Below are positions 30,750 to 39,397 of a stretch of DNA of 40,097 nucleotides, one piece after another. Origin of the DNA: Rhizobiaceae bacterium (GTDB lineage: Bacteria > Pseudomonadota > Alphaproteobacteria > Rhizobiales > Rhizobiaceae). The stretch lies in contig JANQMU010000164.1 of NCBI GenBank assembly GCA_028279875.1, positions 1 to 40,097 of the forward strand. Reading direction: 5' to 3'. The translations under genes were made by a program, and so were the position numbers. Under the pieces are notes generated by a model. It was given only the letters and a program-made list of their open reading frames with translations. It ran no database searches and was not told where the DNA came from. The stretch's first letter is position 1; the number at the start of each line of letters is the position of its first letter.

Positions 30750-31787
30750 TCACCGAACCTGACTTGGGCGCCCGATCAGTGTTTCCGAAAAGAGATGAAA
30801 CAGGCAATCGCCGATATGGGCCCGCGACTGAGCACGCCGGCAGGCGACGGCGCCGGACGAGCCGAATGACACCACCCGGGGTGCGCTGTCCGGCGCTTCG
30901 AGCGTATAGATGTGGGCGGCGGCCTGGCCTTTTTCGACCTTCTGGCCGACCGTTACCAGAGGTTCATAGATGCCGCTGGACGGGGCATAGACGTAATCCG
31001 CCGGTCCGCGAACACGCATGAAACGCATATCAGGCGCAGCGGCCATGGTCGCTTTTTTCACAATCCCGCGCATATTCAACACACGAAGCACTCCGTCACG
31101 TGCCATGGCGACGCCGGTTTCATTCACCCGCTCCCCGCCGCCCAATTCGGTCATGATCGCGGGAATGCCGTGGGCCTGCGCTGCGGCGGCCAGGGTGGTG
31201 TTTGCACCACCGCCCTTTCCGTCCGTGAGATAACTGACAGGTGCACCGAATTGCCTCAGAAGGTCGAGATTATCCCGCTCGATCCGGCTTGAACCGTCAC
31301 CGTATCGGGCCAATGCACAAGGCATGAACTCAAGCGAACGCCCACCGGAATGGAGATCGATGACAAAATCGACATGGGGGATGAGCCGGTGCGTCAGAAA
31401 GTGCGCCAGCATCTCGGTCGGCGTACCATCCGCCCTGCCTGGAAAACACCGGTTGAGATTGCCTCCGTCGATCGGCGAAACCCGCTGCCCGGCTTCGACC
31501 GCCGGATAATTGAGCGCCGGCAGGATCAGCATATGACCGCTGACATCATCGGCGCTCAGCGAACGGGCAAGATTGCGCAAGGCGATCTGCCCCTCATATT
31601 CATCGCCATGACTGCCGGCGACGAGCAGCGCGCAGGGTCCCTGCCCGTTCTTGATGCTGACGAACGGGACCGGCAGCCACCCATAGGCGGAGGTGTTGGA
31701 TGAATGGGGAATACGCAGGAAATCGGTTGTTTTTCCGTTCGCCCAAAGGTCATGGCTTGACCAGACGCGGGTTTCCTCCGCCGTCAT
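30750..31787 (-). CDS. AstE/AspA-family zinc deacylase
   Basis: 345 residues, ATG overlapping the stop of the MmgE/PrpD gene (ATGA). Family of succinylglutamate desuccinylase, aspartoacylase and the ectoine-pathway N-acetyldiaminobutyrate deacetylase DoeB/EutE. Zinc motif GSHGDEYEGQ (His60, Glu63), a substrate-binding NLNRCFPG at about 110-117, and DLHSGG with the third ligand His146. Likely general base in MTELGGG. The C-terminal segment SSGIYEPLVTVGQKVEKGQ is the beta-barrel lid. It probably removes an acyl group from an amino-acid derivative released by the M24 enzyme. Confidence 0.87.
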   Translation of the reverse strand: MTAEETRVWSSHDLWANGKTTDFLRIPHSSNTSAYGWLPVPFVSIKNGQGPCALLVAGSHGDEYEGQIALRNLARSLSADDVSGHMLILPALNYPAVEAGQRVSPIDGGNLNRCFPGRADGTPTEMLAHFLTHRLIPHVDFVIDLHSGGRSLEFMPCALARYGDGSSRIERDNLDLLRQFGAPVSYLTDGKGGGANTTLAAAAQAHGIPAIMTELGGGERVNETGVAMARDGVLRVLNMRGIVKKATMAAAPDMRFMRVRGPADYVYAPSSGIYEPLVTVGQKVEKGQAAAHIYTLEAPDSAPRVVSFGSSGAVACRRAQSRAHIGDCLFHLFSETLIGRPSQVR

Positions 31788-33154
31788 GAGACTACCTCGC
31801 TTTCCCGCACGGCCTCAAGGGCCGCAAGCAGGTCACGCGACGGGCGCGTTTCCAGCTCAGCGACCGCATCAATCAGGGCACCGCATTGCGCATCCGCAAG
31901 CCAGTCGGAGGTCAGATGCCGCAGCTTTGTGCCGACCATCGCAAAATCCATCGGATTTGCCGGATCGCCGAGCGGCTCGTGAACAACCGCCTGAAAGACG
32001 CCCTGGCGCGTCCGGATGATCACCCGGGCCGGCGTGCCGTTCGGAAAGCAGCCGGCGAATTCCGGAGAATAGTGAATATCGATGGTCTTCGACAGCGATC
32101 TGACCCGTTCGTCCCGCAAATGACCAGGCTGCATGGGAAGCAGGGCTTCCACACCGTGGATCAACGCCAGCGCCGCCGTGAACGGAATGCTGAATTGCGC
32201 GCCCTCGACCGTCGACGGGTGGACGTCGTTGGTGAGTTTTCGCGCTTCGGGAAAAATGGCAATCTCGACATCCTGGATACCCGCCGATGAGAATTCGCCA
32301 CACCCTTGAATTTCGGCGATCGCATCGAGAACGGGATGAGTATAGCGGCAGGACGCATAGGGTTTGAAATAGAGGTTCTCGATTTCAAAGGCCTGCCCCA
32401 GACCCTGTCTGATCCGGTCCCCGTCATAGGCATGTGCGCGATCCAGCAGGTCGACCGGGCCGGTGGCGCCCGATCCCGCCCGTTCAACGGCGGCATAGGC
32501 GGTGAGCGACGCCCAGGGGCTGCTGCCCTTGACCGTGCTGCTGGTCTTCGAATCCCCCTGCGGCAGGTTCATCGGCGCTTCGGCGCCGGCAATGGCAATC
32601 GCATGGGCAGTTTCCCTTGGCCCAAGGCCCTGCAGGCGCGCCAGCGCGGCAGCAACGCCGTAGCCGACCCAACGCCCGCTGGCATAGCTGACCCGGGGGC
32701 CGCCAATTCTCGCGGACCCGACGCGAAGCGCCACATCGTATCCGACGAGAATGGCCTCCAGAAGCCTTCGGCCGGGGAAGTCCCTCGTCTGGGCAAAGGT
32801 CAGAACCGCCGGCACGATTGCGGCGCCCGCATGACCGCTTGCTCCGCGATGTCCATCATCGACGTCGAGAGCGCTGGCCGCGGTGCAGTTCGCGAAGATG
32901 GCGCCGGCAAGACTCGTCTTCCCCGGCTGCGTCCAGACTGAATAGGATCCCGGGCCGAAGATCCGTGCACCGGCGGCACGACCGGCAGCGAAACTCTCTG
33001 ATCGCGTGCCGGCAAGACCGGCGGCTATCGTATCGAGAATCGCCGTCTTCAGGCATGCGCGCGCCGGCTCCGAAAGCCGTTCCAGCTCGAAATCGCCGGT
33101 GAATTCGGCCAGAAGCCCGCAGATGGTCCTGTGGTCTTGCCTACCCGCCGGCAT
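31784..33154 (-). CDS. MmgE/PrpD-family protein
   Basis: 456 residues. ATG 33154 has GGGAGG seven bases away inside the end of the preceding gene, a 14-base overlap. Family of 2-methylcitrate dehydratase, cis-aconitate decarboxylase and many uncharacterised dehydratase-like or isomerase-like proteins. Family features: AGLAGTRSES, SALDVDDGHRGASGHAGAAI (usual metal-free active-site region D-D-x-H), PYASCRYTHPVLDA and the late PxxVEGAQFSIPF. Located between the M24 and deacylase genes, so it probably dehydrates or isomerises an intermediate. Precise reaction unknown. Confidence 0.88.
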   Translation of the reverse strand: MPAGRQDHRTICGLLAEFTGDFELERLSEPARACLKTAILDTIAAGLAGTRSESFAAGRAAGARIFGPGSYSVWTQPGKTSLAGAIFANCTAASALDVDDGHRGASGHAGAAIVPAVLTFAQTRDFPGRRLLEAILVGYDVALRVGSARIGGPRVSYASGRWVGYGVAAALARLQGLGPRETAHAIAIAGAEAPMNLPQGDSKTSSTVKGSSPWASLTAYAAVERAGSGATGPVDLLDRAHAYDGDRIRQGLGQAFEIENLYFKPYASCRYTHPVLDAIAEIQGCGEFSSAGIQDVEIAIFPEARKLTNDVHPSTVEGAQFSIPFTAALALIHGVEALLPMQPGHLRDERVRSLSKTIDIHYSPEFAGCFPNGTPARVIIRTRQGVFQAVVHEPLGDPANPMDFAMVGTKLRHLTSDWLADAQCGALIDAVAELETRPSRDLLAALEAVRESEVVS

Positions 33155-34337
33155 GAACATCCTCCCGCGCGGCCTGAATGACCGGAATGGCTTCCGGGGA
33201 AAGCGCGCTGATGAATTGCGCGCCGTCATCGGTGAGATGAACCACCTCCTCGAACTGGAAAACGGCGCCGTCCAGTTCAAGCTTCGGCTCGAAATGCAGG
33301 ATCATGCCGGCCTCGAGTCGTTCGTCTCCACCGCGCGACACGGATGGCGGTTCAGTGACATCCAGCCCGCCGCCATGCCCGATCCGGCTGAGATATTTGT
33401 AGGTATCGGGAAGCCCGCAATCCGCCCACATCTCCAGACAGCGGGAAAAGACCTCGCCCGTCGTTTCGCCGGGTCTGACGCTTTTTGCCAGTTCAACCGT
33501 GACGGACCTGACCTGGCGATAGGCCTCGCGCTCCCAGCGCGCCGGTTCGCCGGCCCGTGCGATGCGGTTTCGATCCGCCGGATAGCCGCCGAACGTCGCG
33601 CGGAAATCGGTCCAAATATAGTCGCCGTCCCGCAACTTTCTTGTGCCCGGTGGCCGGTTATAGACAAACTCTCCGCGCCCGAATGTCATGGCAATCGGAC
33701 TGGCGGTCTCCGCGCCCTGTTCAAAAAAGGCGGCCTGAAGCCGGTTGTGCAATTCGCGCTCGGTGATCCCGATCTGCGCGTCTGAGACGACGCTGTCGAA
33801 GGCCCGGTTGACGATCGAGAACGCGGTTTTCTTTTGCTCGACCTCGAACCGGCTCTTGATTTTGCGCACAGCCCAGATCGCATCGCCGGCAGGCAGGAGT
33901 GCTGCAGAAGCGGACAGATCGGTCAGCGCGTCAACGAGCTCCAGACTGCCGCGTCCAAAGAAATCCTGGCCGTAATCGATGGCGATGCGTGGTCGCGCCA
34001 CACTGTGCGCCGCAATCACGCCGGCCGCTGCCTTGCAGGCATCGGCCAGGTAACCTGCATAATAGACCGCCTGGAAGTCGCGCTGAGCCTGTCCGACGTT
34101 CCGTATTTCGGCCTGCGAGGCGATCAGGGTCTGGCCGTGCAACGAGACAACCGCAAAAAGCGGTCTTGCCTTATAGGCCCAGGTCAGCGTGTGATAGCCG
34201 AGGAAATATTCGATATTCGCCTGGTCGGTCAGGACGACGATATCGATCCCGCCCCTCTCCATTTCCCGATGCAGACGATGGATGCGACGGGCATTCTCTC
34301 CGGGCGGGGCCTCGGGTCTCGGCAGACTGAAACCCAT
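33141..34337 (-). CDS. M24-family (aminopeptidase P-like) hydrolase
   Basis: 398 residues, ATG 34337 placed two bases after the GntR stop. Creatinase-like N-domain (about 15-160) then a pita-bread catalytic domain with all five metal ligands visible: Asp244 and Asp255 (TDFRATFGGYPADRNR), His321 (GHGGGLDV), Glu350 (LHFEPKL) and Glu363/364 (FQFEEVV). The family contains Xaa-Pro peptidases, creatinase and ectoine hydrolase DoeA/EutD. Pairing with an AstE-type deacylase and an EhuB-like importer recalls ectoine degradation, but the N-terminal sequence is not clearly DoeA-like. It likely opens an amide bond of the imported compound. Confidence 0.87.
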   Translation of the reverse strand: MGFSLPRPEAPPGENARRIHRLHREMERGGIDIVVLTDQANIEYFLGYHTLTWAYKARPLFAVVSLHGQTLIASQAEIRNVGQAQRDFQAVYYAGYLADACKAAAGVIAAHSVARPRIAIDYGQDFFGRGSLELVDALTDLSASAALLPAGDAIWAVRKIKSRFEVEQKKTAFSIVNRAFDSVVSDAQIGITERELHNRLQAAFFEQGAETASPIAMTFGRGEFVYNRPPGTRKLRDGDYIWTDFRATFGGYPADRNRIARAGEPARWEREAYRQVRSVTVELAKSVRPGETTGEVFSRCLEMWADCGLPDTYKYLSRIGHGGGLDVTEPPSVSRGGDERLEAGMILHFEPKLELDGAVFQFEEVVHLTDDGAQFISALSPEAIPVIQAAREDVHAGG

Positions 34338-34338
34338 G

Positions 34339-35082
34339 TCAGGATTCCATGGTGATGGTGCAGGACAGCTTGTCGAATGGCGATTCGACCTGGCCGAAGA
34401 ACAGCAGGCCCTCGCGATCCGTCTCGTAGCGGTAGCGCCGCAACAGGCAGGGATAGCCGCTCGACACGCCGCAGACAGCCTGCGTTTCCGGAGAAGCCGG
34501 CGTCGCATCGATAATGAGTTCGGTCTTCCTGATTTTCACACCGATTTTGGTGAGTGCATCGTAGATCAGGTGCTTTCCGACCAGTTGAAGAAACGCGTCT
34601 CCAAGGTCGGCGCTGACGAAGGACACGTCATACATGATGGGGACGTCATCGGCATAAATCGCCTTTTTCACGCAATGCATCGGGTCCCGCGGAAGGTCCG
34701 GCACCCCGGCCAGAATATCGGCCGGCGCCTCCATGGTGATCGACAGCAGATCGATCCTCGGCTCGAAGCCGAGACGCTGGGCATCATCCATGGAATTGAG
34801 CGACATATTGTAGTCCCGGACGAATTTCTTCGGCCGTTTGACAAAGGTGCCGAGACCGGCGCGCGACGTCAGCAGCCCCTCATTCTGCAGGTCCTTCAGG
34901 GCCCGCTTGACGGTGATCATGCTGACACCGAATTCCCTTGCCAGTGCCGAGGCCGACGGAAGCGGTGCATCCGTCGGGTAAACGGCGCTGTCGATGCGCC
35001 GGGTCAACTCCGCCCTCACCTCCGCATGCAGGGGACGCCCGCCATGCATGGCGTCAACAAAAGAGCCTGTATCTCTGGACAC
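34339..35082 (-). CDS. GntR-family regulator (HutC/UTRA subfamily)
   Basis: 247 residues. GTG at 35082 is preferred since GGAGA stands about eight bases upstream and the length then fits the family; the frame runs further up, but without a ribosome site. N-terminal winged helix: LHAEVRAELTRRID, SASALAREFGVSMITVKRAL, GLLTSRAGLGTFV. The C-terminal UTRA effector domain includes CVKKAIYADDVPIMYDVSFV and ends FFGQVESPFDKL. It leads the leftward catabolic operon and faces the transporter operon, so it probably controls both through the palindrome GGTATACC at 35192-35199. Confidence 0.9.
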   Translation of the reverse strand: MSRDTGSFVDAMHGGRPLHAEVRAELTRRIDSAVYPTDAPLPSASALAREFGVSMITVKRALKDLQNEGLLTSRAGLGTFVKRPKKFVRDYNMSLNSMDDAQRLGFEPRIDLLSITMEAPADILAGVPDLPRDPMHCVKKAIYADDVPIMYDVSFVSADLGDAFLQLVGKHLIYDALTKIGVKIRKTELIIDATPASPETQAVCGVSSGYPCLLRRYRYETDREGLLFFGQVESPFDKLSCTITMES

Positions 35083-35171
35083 GTCATTTTCTCCAATCGA
35101 ACCGTTCGCCGTCGCCGCGCTGCCGGGCACATCGTTTTGCCGACATCCATCAATAGCCTGAATCAATGCCG

Positions 35172-35210
35172 TTGACAGCAGAGATATAATAGGTATACCA
35201 GGTATGTCAA
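35172..35210. promoter_or_regulatory. Divergent overlapping promoters with GntR operator
   Basis: Leftward: TTGACA (35210-35205), 16 bases, TATATC (35188-35183). Rightward: TTGACA (35172-35177), 16 bases, TATACC (35194-35199). The palindrome GGTATACC (35192-35199) lies in the leftward spacer and on the rightward -10, so one bound regulator could silence both operons. The -10 elements are imperfect; operator assignment is inferred from position and symmetry. Confidence 0.55.
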
Positions 35211-35224
35211 TTGAGGAGAGCATC

Positions 35225-36121
35225 ATGAAAATGAATTTCATAAAAACCGCGCTGCGAAACGGCAGAAATGCCCTCATCGCGGCCACCCTGGTGGCAACAC
35301 CAAGCGCATCGGCCCTCGCCGAATCGACCAGCGAACGTGTCCTGAAAACCGGAAAAATCGTCGTCGGGGTCCACAACAAGGCGCCCTGGGGCTATCGCGA
35401 CGCCGAAGGAAACGCCGCCGGATTTCATCCCGAACTGGTCGTCGCGGCACTGAAGCCGCTCGGCGTCTTCGACGTGGAATTGATCATCGCGGATTTCGGC
35501 GCCCTCATTCCCGGCTTGCAGGCCGGCCGATTCGATGCCATCGCCTCCGGCCTCTACATCACGCCGAAGCGCTGCGAACTGGTCGCCTTCGCCAATCCGG
35601 ACCTGCGCCTGACCGATGCGGTTCTCGTCGCCGAGGGCAATCCGCTGGGCATCGATTCCTATGAAACGATCGCCAAGAACCCCAAACTGCGTTTTGGCGG
35701 TACACGCGGCAGTGTCCAGTCAAAAAACGCCGCCGCAGCGGGCATCCCGGACAATCAAATCTCATTGTTTCAAAACACCGAAGCAACCATCTCGGCACTC
35801 ACCGCCGGGCGTGTCGACGCGATTGCCTTCTCGGCCGCCACGGCCAACAAGGTTGCCAATGATCCAAACGTCAAGGGGATCGAGCGCGCCATCCCCTTCA
35901 CAGGGCTCATTCTGGAAAGCGGCAAGGAAAAAGCCGGCTATGCGGCCGTCGCGTTCAGGCAGGAGGATGGCGACCTTCGCGATATGTTCAACAAGGAACT
36001 CCTTGCGCTGCGGGAGGCCGGCACGTTCGATGCGATCATGGCCAATAACGACTTTTCCCCTCAGGAGAAGGCGGCCGTCAGTATAACCTATGACCAGATT
36101 TGTTCCGGCAAACTGAAATAG
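35225..36121 (+). CDS. Polar amino-acid/ectoine-type ABC binding protein (EhuB-like)
   Basis: 298 residues. ATG 35225 follows GAGGAGAG. Signal peptide to about residue 36 (ALAES). Family 3 solute-binding fold: VLKTGKIVVGVHNKAPWGYR, GALIPGLQAGRFDAIASGLY, ITPKRCELVAF, then GTRGSVQSK and AGRVDAIAFSA. The GSLIPGL/ITPKRC signature is that of EhuB, the ectoine and hydroxyectoine receptor. Aromatic-cage residues cannot be judged without a structure, so the ligand may be ectoine-like or another small zwitterion. First gene of the rightward operon. Confidence 0.88.
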   Translation: MKMNFIKTALRNGRNALIAATLVATPSASALAESTSERVLKTGKIVVGVHNKAPWGYRDAEGNAAGFHPELVVAALKPLGVFDVELIIADFGALIPGLQAGRFDAIASGLYITPKRCELVAFANPDLRLTDAVLVAEGNPLGIDSYETIAKNPKLRFGGTRGSVQSKNAAAAGIPDNQISLFQNTEATISALTAGRVDAIAFSAATANKVANDPNVKGIERAIPFTGLILESGKEKAGYAAVAFRQEDGDLRDMFNKELLALREAGTFDAIMANNDFSPQEKAAVSITYDQICSGKLK

Positions 36122-36150
36122 GCCGCATTGCCCCGGGGGATGACACGCGT

Positions 36151-36798
36151 ATGAGTTTCTTCGACATCCTGCTGGGCATATTCCAGGGGTTCCGCATAAC
36201 ATTCCTGGTGGTCGTGGTCGGCCTCCTTTATGCGGCACCCTTCGCTTTCATCTTCGGCATTCTGCAGTTCTTTGCACGCGGGTCTTTCTATCTGCTCGTG
36301 ACCGCAATCATCGAATTCTGGCGCTCCTCGCCCGTCGTCATTCTGCTGTTCGTGTTCTATTACTCCCTCCCCGCATTCGGCCTCACACTGTCGGCTTTCA
36401 CCGTCGGATCGATGGTGCTGGGGCTGAATGTCGGCGGATATGCCAGCCAGGCCGTCCGGGCCGCCCTGCAGAGTGTGCCGCCCGGCCAGGTCGAAGCGGG
36501 CACGGCGCTCGGCCTGTCGCGGCTGAGCGTGTTGCTGAACATCGAATTGCCGCAGGCCGTGATCTCCATGGTTCCGACCTTCATCAACCTGTGGATCCAG
36601 CTGATCAAGGGCACCGCTTTGGTTTCCCTCATCACGCTCGTCGACATGACGGCACGTGCCAAGGAAATCGCCCAGATCGAATACAATCCGGTCGGCATTT
36701 ATTCCGGCCTGCTGCTCGCCTATTTCATCATCTGCTATCCAATCACCATTTTCGGCCGCTGGGTCGAGGGGCGGCTTTCCCAGCCGCAGAGTGTGTAG
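36151..36798 (+). CDS. Amino-acid ABC permease 1 (EhuC-like)
   Basis: 215 residues, ATG 36151 after GGGGGATG. Polar amino-acid permease family (HisM/GlnP type): IEFWRSSPVVILLFVFYYSL matches the R-x-TP-x-L-x-Q region of the family, and the EAA loop is QVEAGTALGLSRLSVLLNIE. Five predicted membrane helices. Forms a pair with the next gene, which begins two bases after its stop. Confidence 0.9.
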   Translation: MSFFDILLGIFQGFRITFLVVVVGLLYAAPFAFIFGILQFFARGSFYLLVTAIIEFWRSSPVVILLFVFYYSLPAFGLTLSAFTVGSMVLGLNVGGYASQAVRAALQSVPPGQVEAGTALGLSRLSVLLNIELPQAVISMVPTFINLWIQLIKGTALVSLITLVDMTARAKEIAQIEYNPVGIYSGLLLAYFIICYPITIFGRWVEGRLSQPQSV

Positions 36799-36800
36799 AG

Positions 36801-37460
36801 GTGGGCTTCAGCTTCTCCTACGCGCTCGAAACCGTGCCCTACATTCTGGGTGCGCTCGGAACCACGCTCTATGTCACCGTTTTGAGCTGCATCGGCGCAT
36901 CGGCGCTCGCCTTCGCCATGGAAGTGACCCGCCGCTCGGGCCGGATCACCGGTTATGCAATGCGGTTTCTGATTGATTTCATCCGCTCGACGCCGGTGCT
37001 CGCCCAGCTTTATTTCCTGTTCTTCGTCCTGCCCTTCTACGGTATCACCTTGCCGCCGCTCGTCGTCGGAGTCGGCGGCCTCAGCATCTATTTCAGCGGC
37101 TATCTGGCGGAGGTCTTCAAGGCCGGCATCGATGCGATACCGCGCGGCCAGTGGGACGCGGCCCGAGCGCTCCACATATCGACCGGCAACACGCTGATTT
37201 TCATCATTGCGCCGCAAATGCTCCGGAACATCGCCGCCCCCATGGGCAATTATTTCGTCTCCATTCTCAAGGCCACGCCCTATCTGGCGGTCATCGCCGT
37301 CCCCGAGATGCTCGGCGAAGCGTTCGACCTGGCCGCCGACACATTCCGCTATGCCGAGCCCATCCTGGTGGTCGGGATCCTGTTCCTGGCACTGGCCCTG
37401 ACCATCGCGCAGCTTGTCCACCGCCTGGAAAAACACATGCAGAAATCTCTCAAACGTTAG
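36801..37460 (+). CDS. Amino-acid ABC permease 2 (EhuD-like)
   Basis: 219 residues from GTG 36801; the alternative long frame upstream overlaps the first permease and is rejected. FLIDFIRSTPVLAQLYFLFF is the conserved family segment. EAA loop GQWDAARALHISTGNTLIFI followed by APQMLRNIAAPMGNYFVSIL. Partner of the first permease; the ATPase gene follows 13 bases later. Confidence 0.91.
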   Translation: MGFSFSYALETVPYILGALGTTLYVTVLSCIGASALAFAMEVTRRSGRITGYAMRFLIDFIRSTPVLAQLYFLFFVLPFYGITLPPLVVGVGGLSIYFSGYLAEVFKAGIDAIPRGQWDAARALHISTGNTLIFIIAPQMLRNIAAPMGNYFVSILKATPYLAVIAVPEMLGEAFDLAADTFRYAEPILVVGILFLALALTIAQLVHRLEKHMQKSLKR

Positions 37461-37473
37461 ATGAAGAACAGCC

Positions 37474-38238
37474 ATGCCCACCTCCAGTGACGTTACTGAT
37501 CAGCCCACGCCAGCCGTCTCGCTGGCCGGGGTGGAAAAGAAATTCGGGCCCTTCACCGCCCTGCGCGACATCGATCTGGATGTCGCGCCCGGAGAGCGCG
37601 TGGTCATATGCGGACCGTCCGGATCCGGAAAGTCCACCCTAATCCGCTGCATTAACGGGCTTGAGGTGTTTCAGGACGGTGAATTGTTCATTTTCGGCGA
37701 GCGGGTGAACCCCGAAAAGCGCACGGCATCCGATCCGCGCCGAAAGACGGGCATGGTGTTTCAAAGCTTCAACCTGTTCCCGCACATGACGATTTTGCAG
37801 AACTGTACGCTCGCGCCGCGCAAGCTGAAGCGCGGCAGCAAGAGCGAACTGGATGCGCGTGCCCTCGCCTTTCTCGACAAGGTCAAGATCGGGGATCAGG
37901 CGCACAAATATTCAAGCCAGCTTTCCGGCGGCCAGCAGCAGCGGGCCGCCATTGCGCGGGCCCTGTGCATGGAACCCGAAATCCTGCTGTTTGACGAACC
38001 GACATCCGCGCTCGATCCGGAAATGATCAATGAGGTCCTCGATGTCATGGTCAATGTCGCCAATGAGGGAAACACGATGATCTGCGTCACCCATGAGATG
38101 GGGTTTGCGAAAAAGGTTGCCGACCGCATCGTGTTCATGGATTCCGGTGAAATCGTCGAAATCGCCAAACCGGAGCGCTTTTTCTCCAGCCCGAAAACCG
38201 AACGCGCGCAAAAATTTCTGAGCCAGGTGCTGTCATGA
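37474..38238 (+). CDS. Amino-acid ABC transporter ATPase (EhuA/GlnQ-like)
   Basis: 254 residues. Walker A GPSGSGKST, Q-loop GMVFQSFNLFPHMT, signature LSGGQQQR, Walker B ILLFDEP, D-loop SALDPE and switch His in CVTHEMG. No C-terminal regulatory extension, as usual for amino-acid importers. The ATG of the next gene overlaps its stop (ATGA), so the PLP enzyme is co-translated with the transporter. Confidence 0.93.
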   Translation: MPTSSDVTDQPTPAVSLAGVEKKFGPFTALRDIDLDVAPGERVVICGPSGSGKSTLIRCINGLEVFQDGELFIFGERVNPEKRTASDPRRKTGMVFQSFNLFPHMTILQNCTLAPRKLKRGSKSELDARALAFLDKVKIGDQAHKYSSQLSGGQQQRAAIARALCMEPEILLFDEPTSALDPEMINEVLDVMVNVANEGNTMICVTHEMGFAKKVADRIVFMDSGEIVEIAKPERFFSSPKTERAQKFLSQVLS

Positions 38239-39350
38239 CCGAGGACACCTTCCGGAGCCTGTCCGTTCCAACCTATCGCGGCTCGACGATCATCTATTCC
38301 GACTATGAGAGCTTCGTGAACCGCTCAAAGCTGGGCCGCAAGGCCTATACATACGGGCTGAACGGAACGCCGACATCCCGGGCCCTGGCTTCCCGGCTGA
38401 CGACGCTCGAAAACGGCGTCGACACCTTTCTCGCTCCGTCCGGCCTGATGGCCATCACGACGACGCTGCTTGCCGTCGCGGCGCAGGGCGACGTCATCCT
38501 GTTTCCCGACAGCGTCTATGCCCCGGTGCGTCGGTTCGCGGCCACCACACTCCACAAGCTGGGCATTCGTGCCGAATATTATGATTCGCTGGCGCCCGAG
38601 ACGATCGATTTCGGCAGACCGGATCTGCGCCTCGTCTGGATCGAATCGCCGGGCTCGATCACCATGGAGTTCCAGGACATTGCGATGATTGCCCGACAGG
38701 CGCACGCCCATGGCGTGCTCGTCGGCTGCGACAATTCCTGGGCCTCTCCCCTTTATTGCAGGCCGCTGGACCTTGGTGCCGACATCGTCGTCGAAGCTGT
38801 CACCAAATACCTTTCCGGCCATTCGGACCTGCTGCTCGGCTCAATCAGCGTCGCAAGCGAAACGCTTGCGGAACAGATTCACGACACGATCAGATCGATC
38901 GGCGTCGGCGTCTCTCCCGATGACTGTTTTCTGGCGCTGCGCGGCCTCGACAGTGCCGGCGTGCGACTGGCGCATGTCGAAAAAACCGCCGTCAGGCTGG
39001 CTGAAATGATCCGCGGTGCCGGGACCGTCTCGGCGGTTCTCCATCCCGCCCTCGACGGATTTCCCACGCAGGCGCTCTGGAAACGGCAATATGCCGGATC
39101 GACCGGCCTCTTCAGTTTCGTGATGCGGGACGAACCGGACGATGCCCACGGCGCGCGCTTCGAGCGGCTGGCGACGCTGCGGATCGGTGCCTCCTGGGGC
39201 GGCACCCACAGCCTGATTGCGCCCTCGCCCGTCGACCACGCCGTCAGGACGGTCAACACAGCCTTCATCGGCAAGCGGCTGGTTCGCCTGAGCGTCGGGC
39301 TTGAGGATGTGGGTGAACTCGAAAGGGATTTGAACGCCTTTTTGGGTTAG
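38235..39350 (+). CDS. Cys/Met-metabolism PLP enzyme (cystathionine beta-lyase type)
   Basis: 371 residues. Fold type I Cys/Met family: TYRGSTIIY near the N-terminus, APSGLMAITTTLLA (phosphate-binding), WIESPGS, Asp166 in VGCDNSWASP (pyridine nitrogen partner) and Lys191 in VTKYLSGHSD (Schiff-base lysine). C-terminal GASWGGTHSLI and RLSVGLED are characteristic of MetC-like C-S lyases. Location in a transport operon and not beside methionine biosynthesis genes suggests a catabolic C-S (or beta-) elimination on the imported compound. Confidence 0.9.
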   Translation: MTEDTFRSLSVPTYRGSTIIYSDYESFVNRSKLGRKAYTYGLNGTPTSRALASRLTTLENGVDTFLAPSGLMAITTTLLAVAAQGDVILFPDSVYAPVRRFAATTLHKLGIRAEYYDSLAPETIDFGRPDLRLVWIESPGSITMEFQDIAMIARQAHAHGVLVGCDNSWASPLYCRPLDLGADIVVEAVTKYLSGHSDLLLGSISVASETLAEQIHDTIRSIGVGVSPDDCFLALRGLDSAGVRLAHVEKTAVRLAEMIRGAGTVSAVLHPALDGFPTQALWKRQYAGSTGLFSFVMRDEPDDAHGARFERLATLRIGASWGGTHSLIAPSPVDHAVRTVNTAFIGKRLVRLSVGLEDVGELERDLNAFLG

Positions 39351-39397
39351 GGTCGGGCCCCTATTGCCTTTCACCAGTAACCCGCGAGGCGACGGCC

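Noticed and set aside
33155..33280. Earlier start for the MmgE/PrpD gene
   Set aside because: The extension overlaps conserved M24 residues in another frame, while GGGAGG precedes the ATG at 33154.
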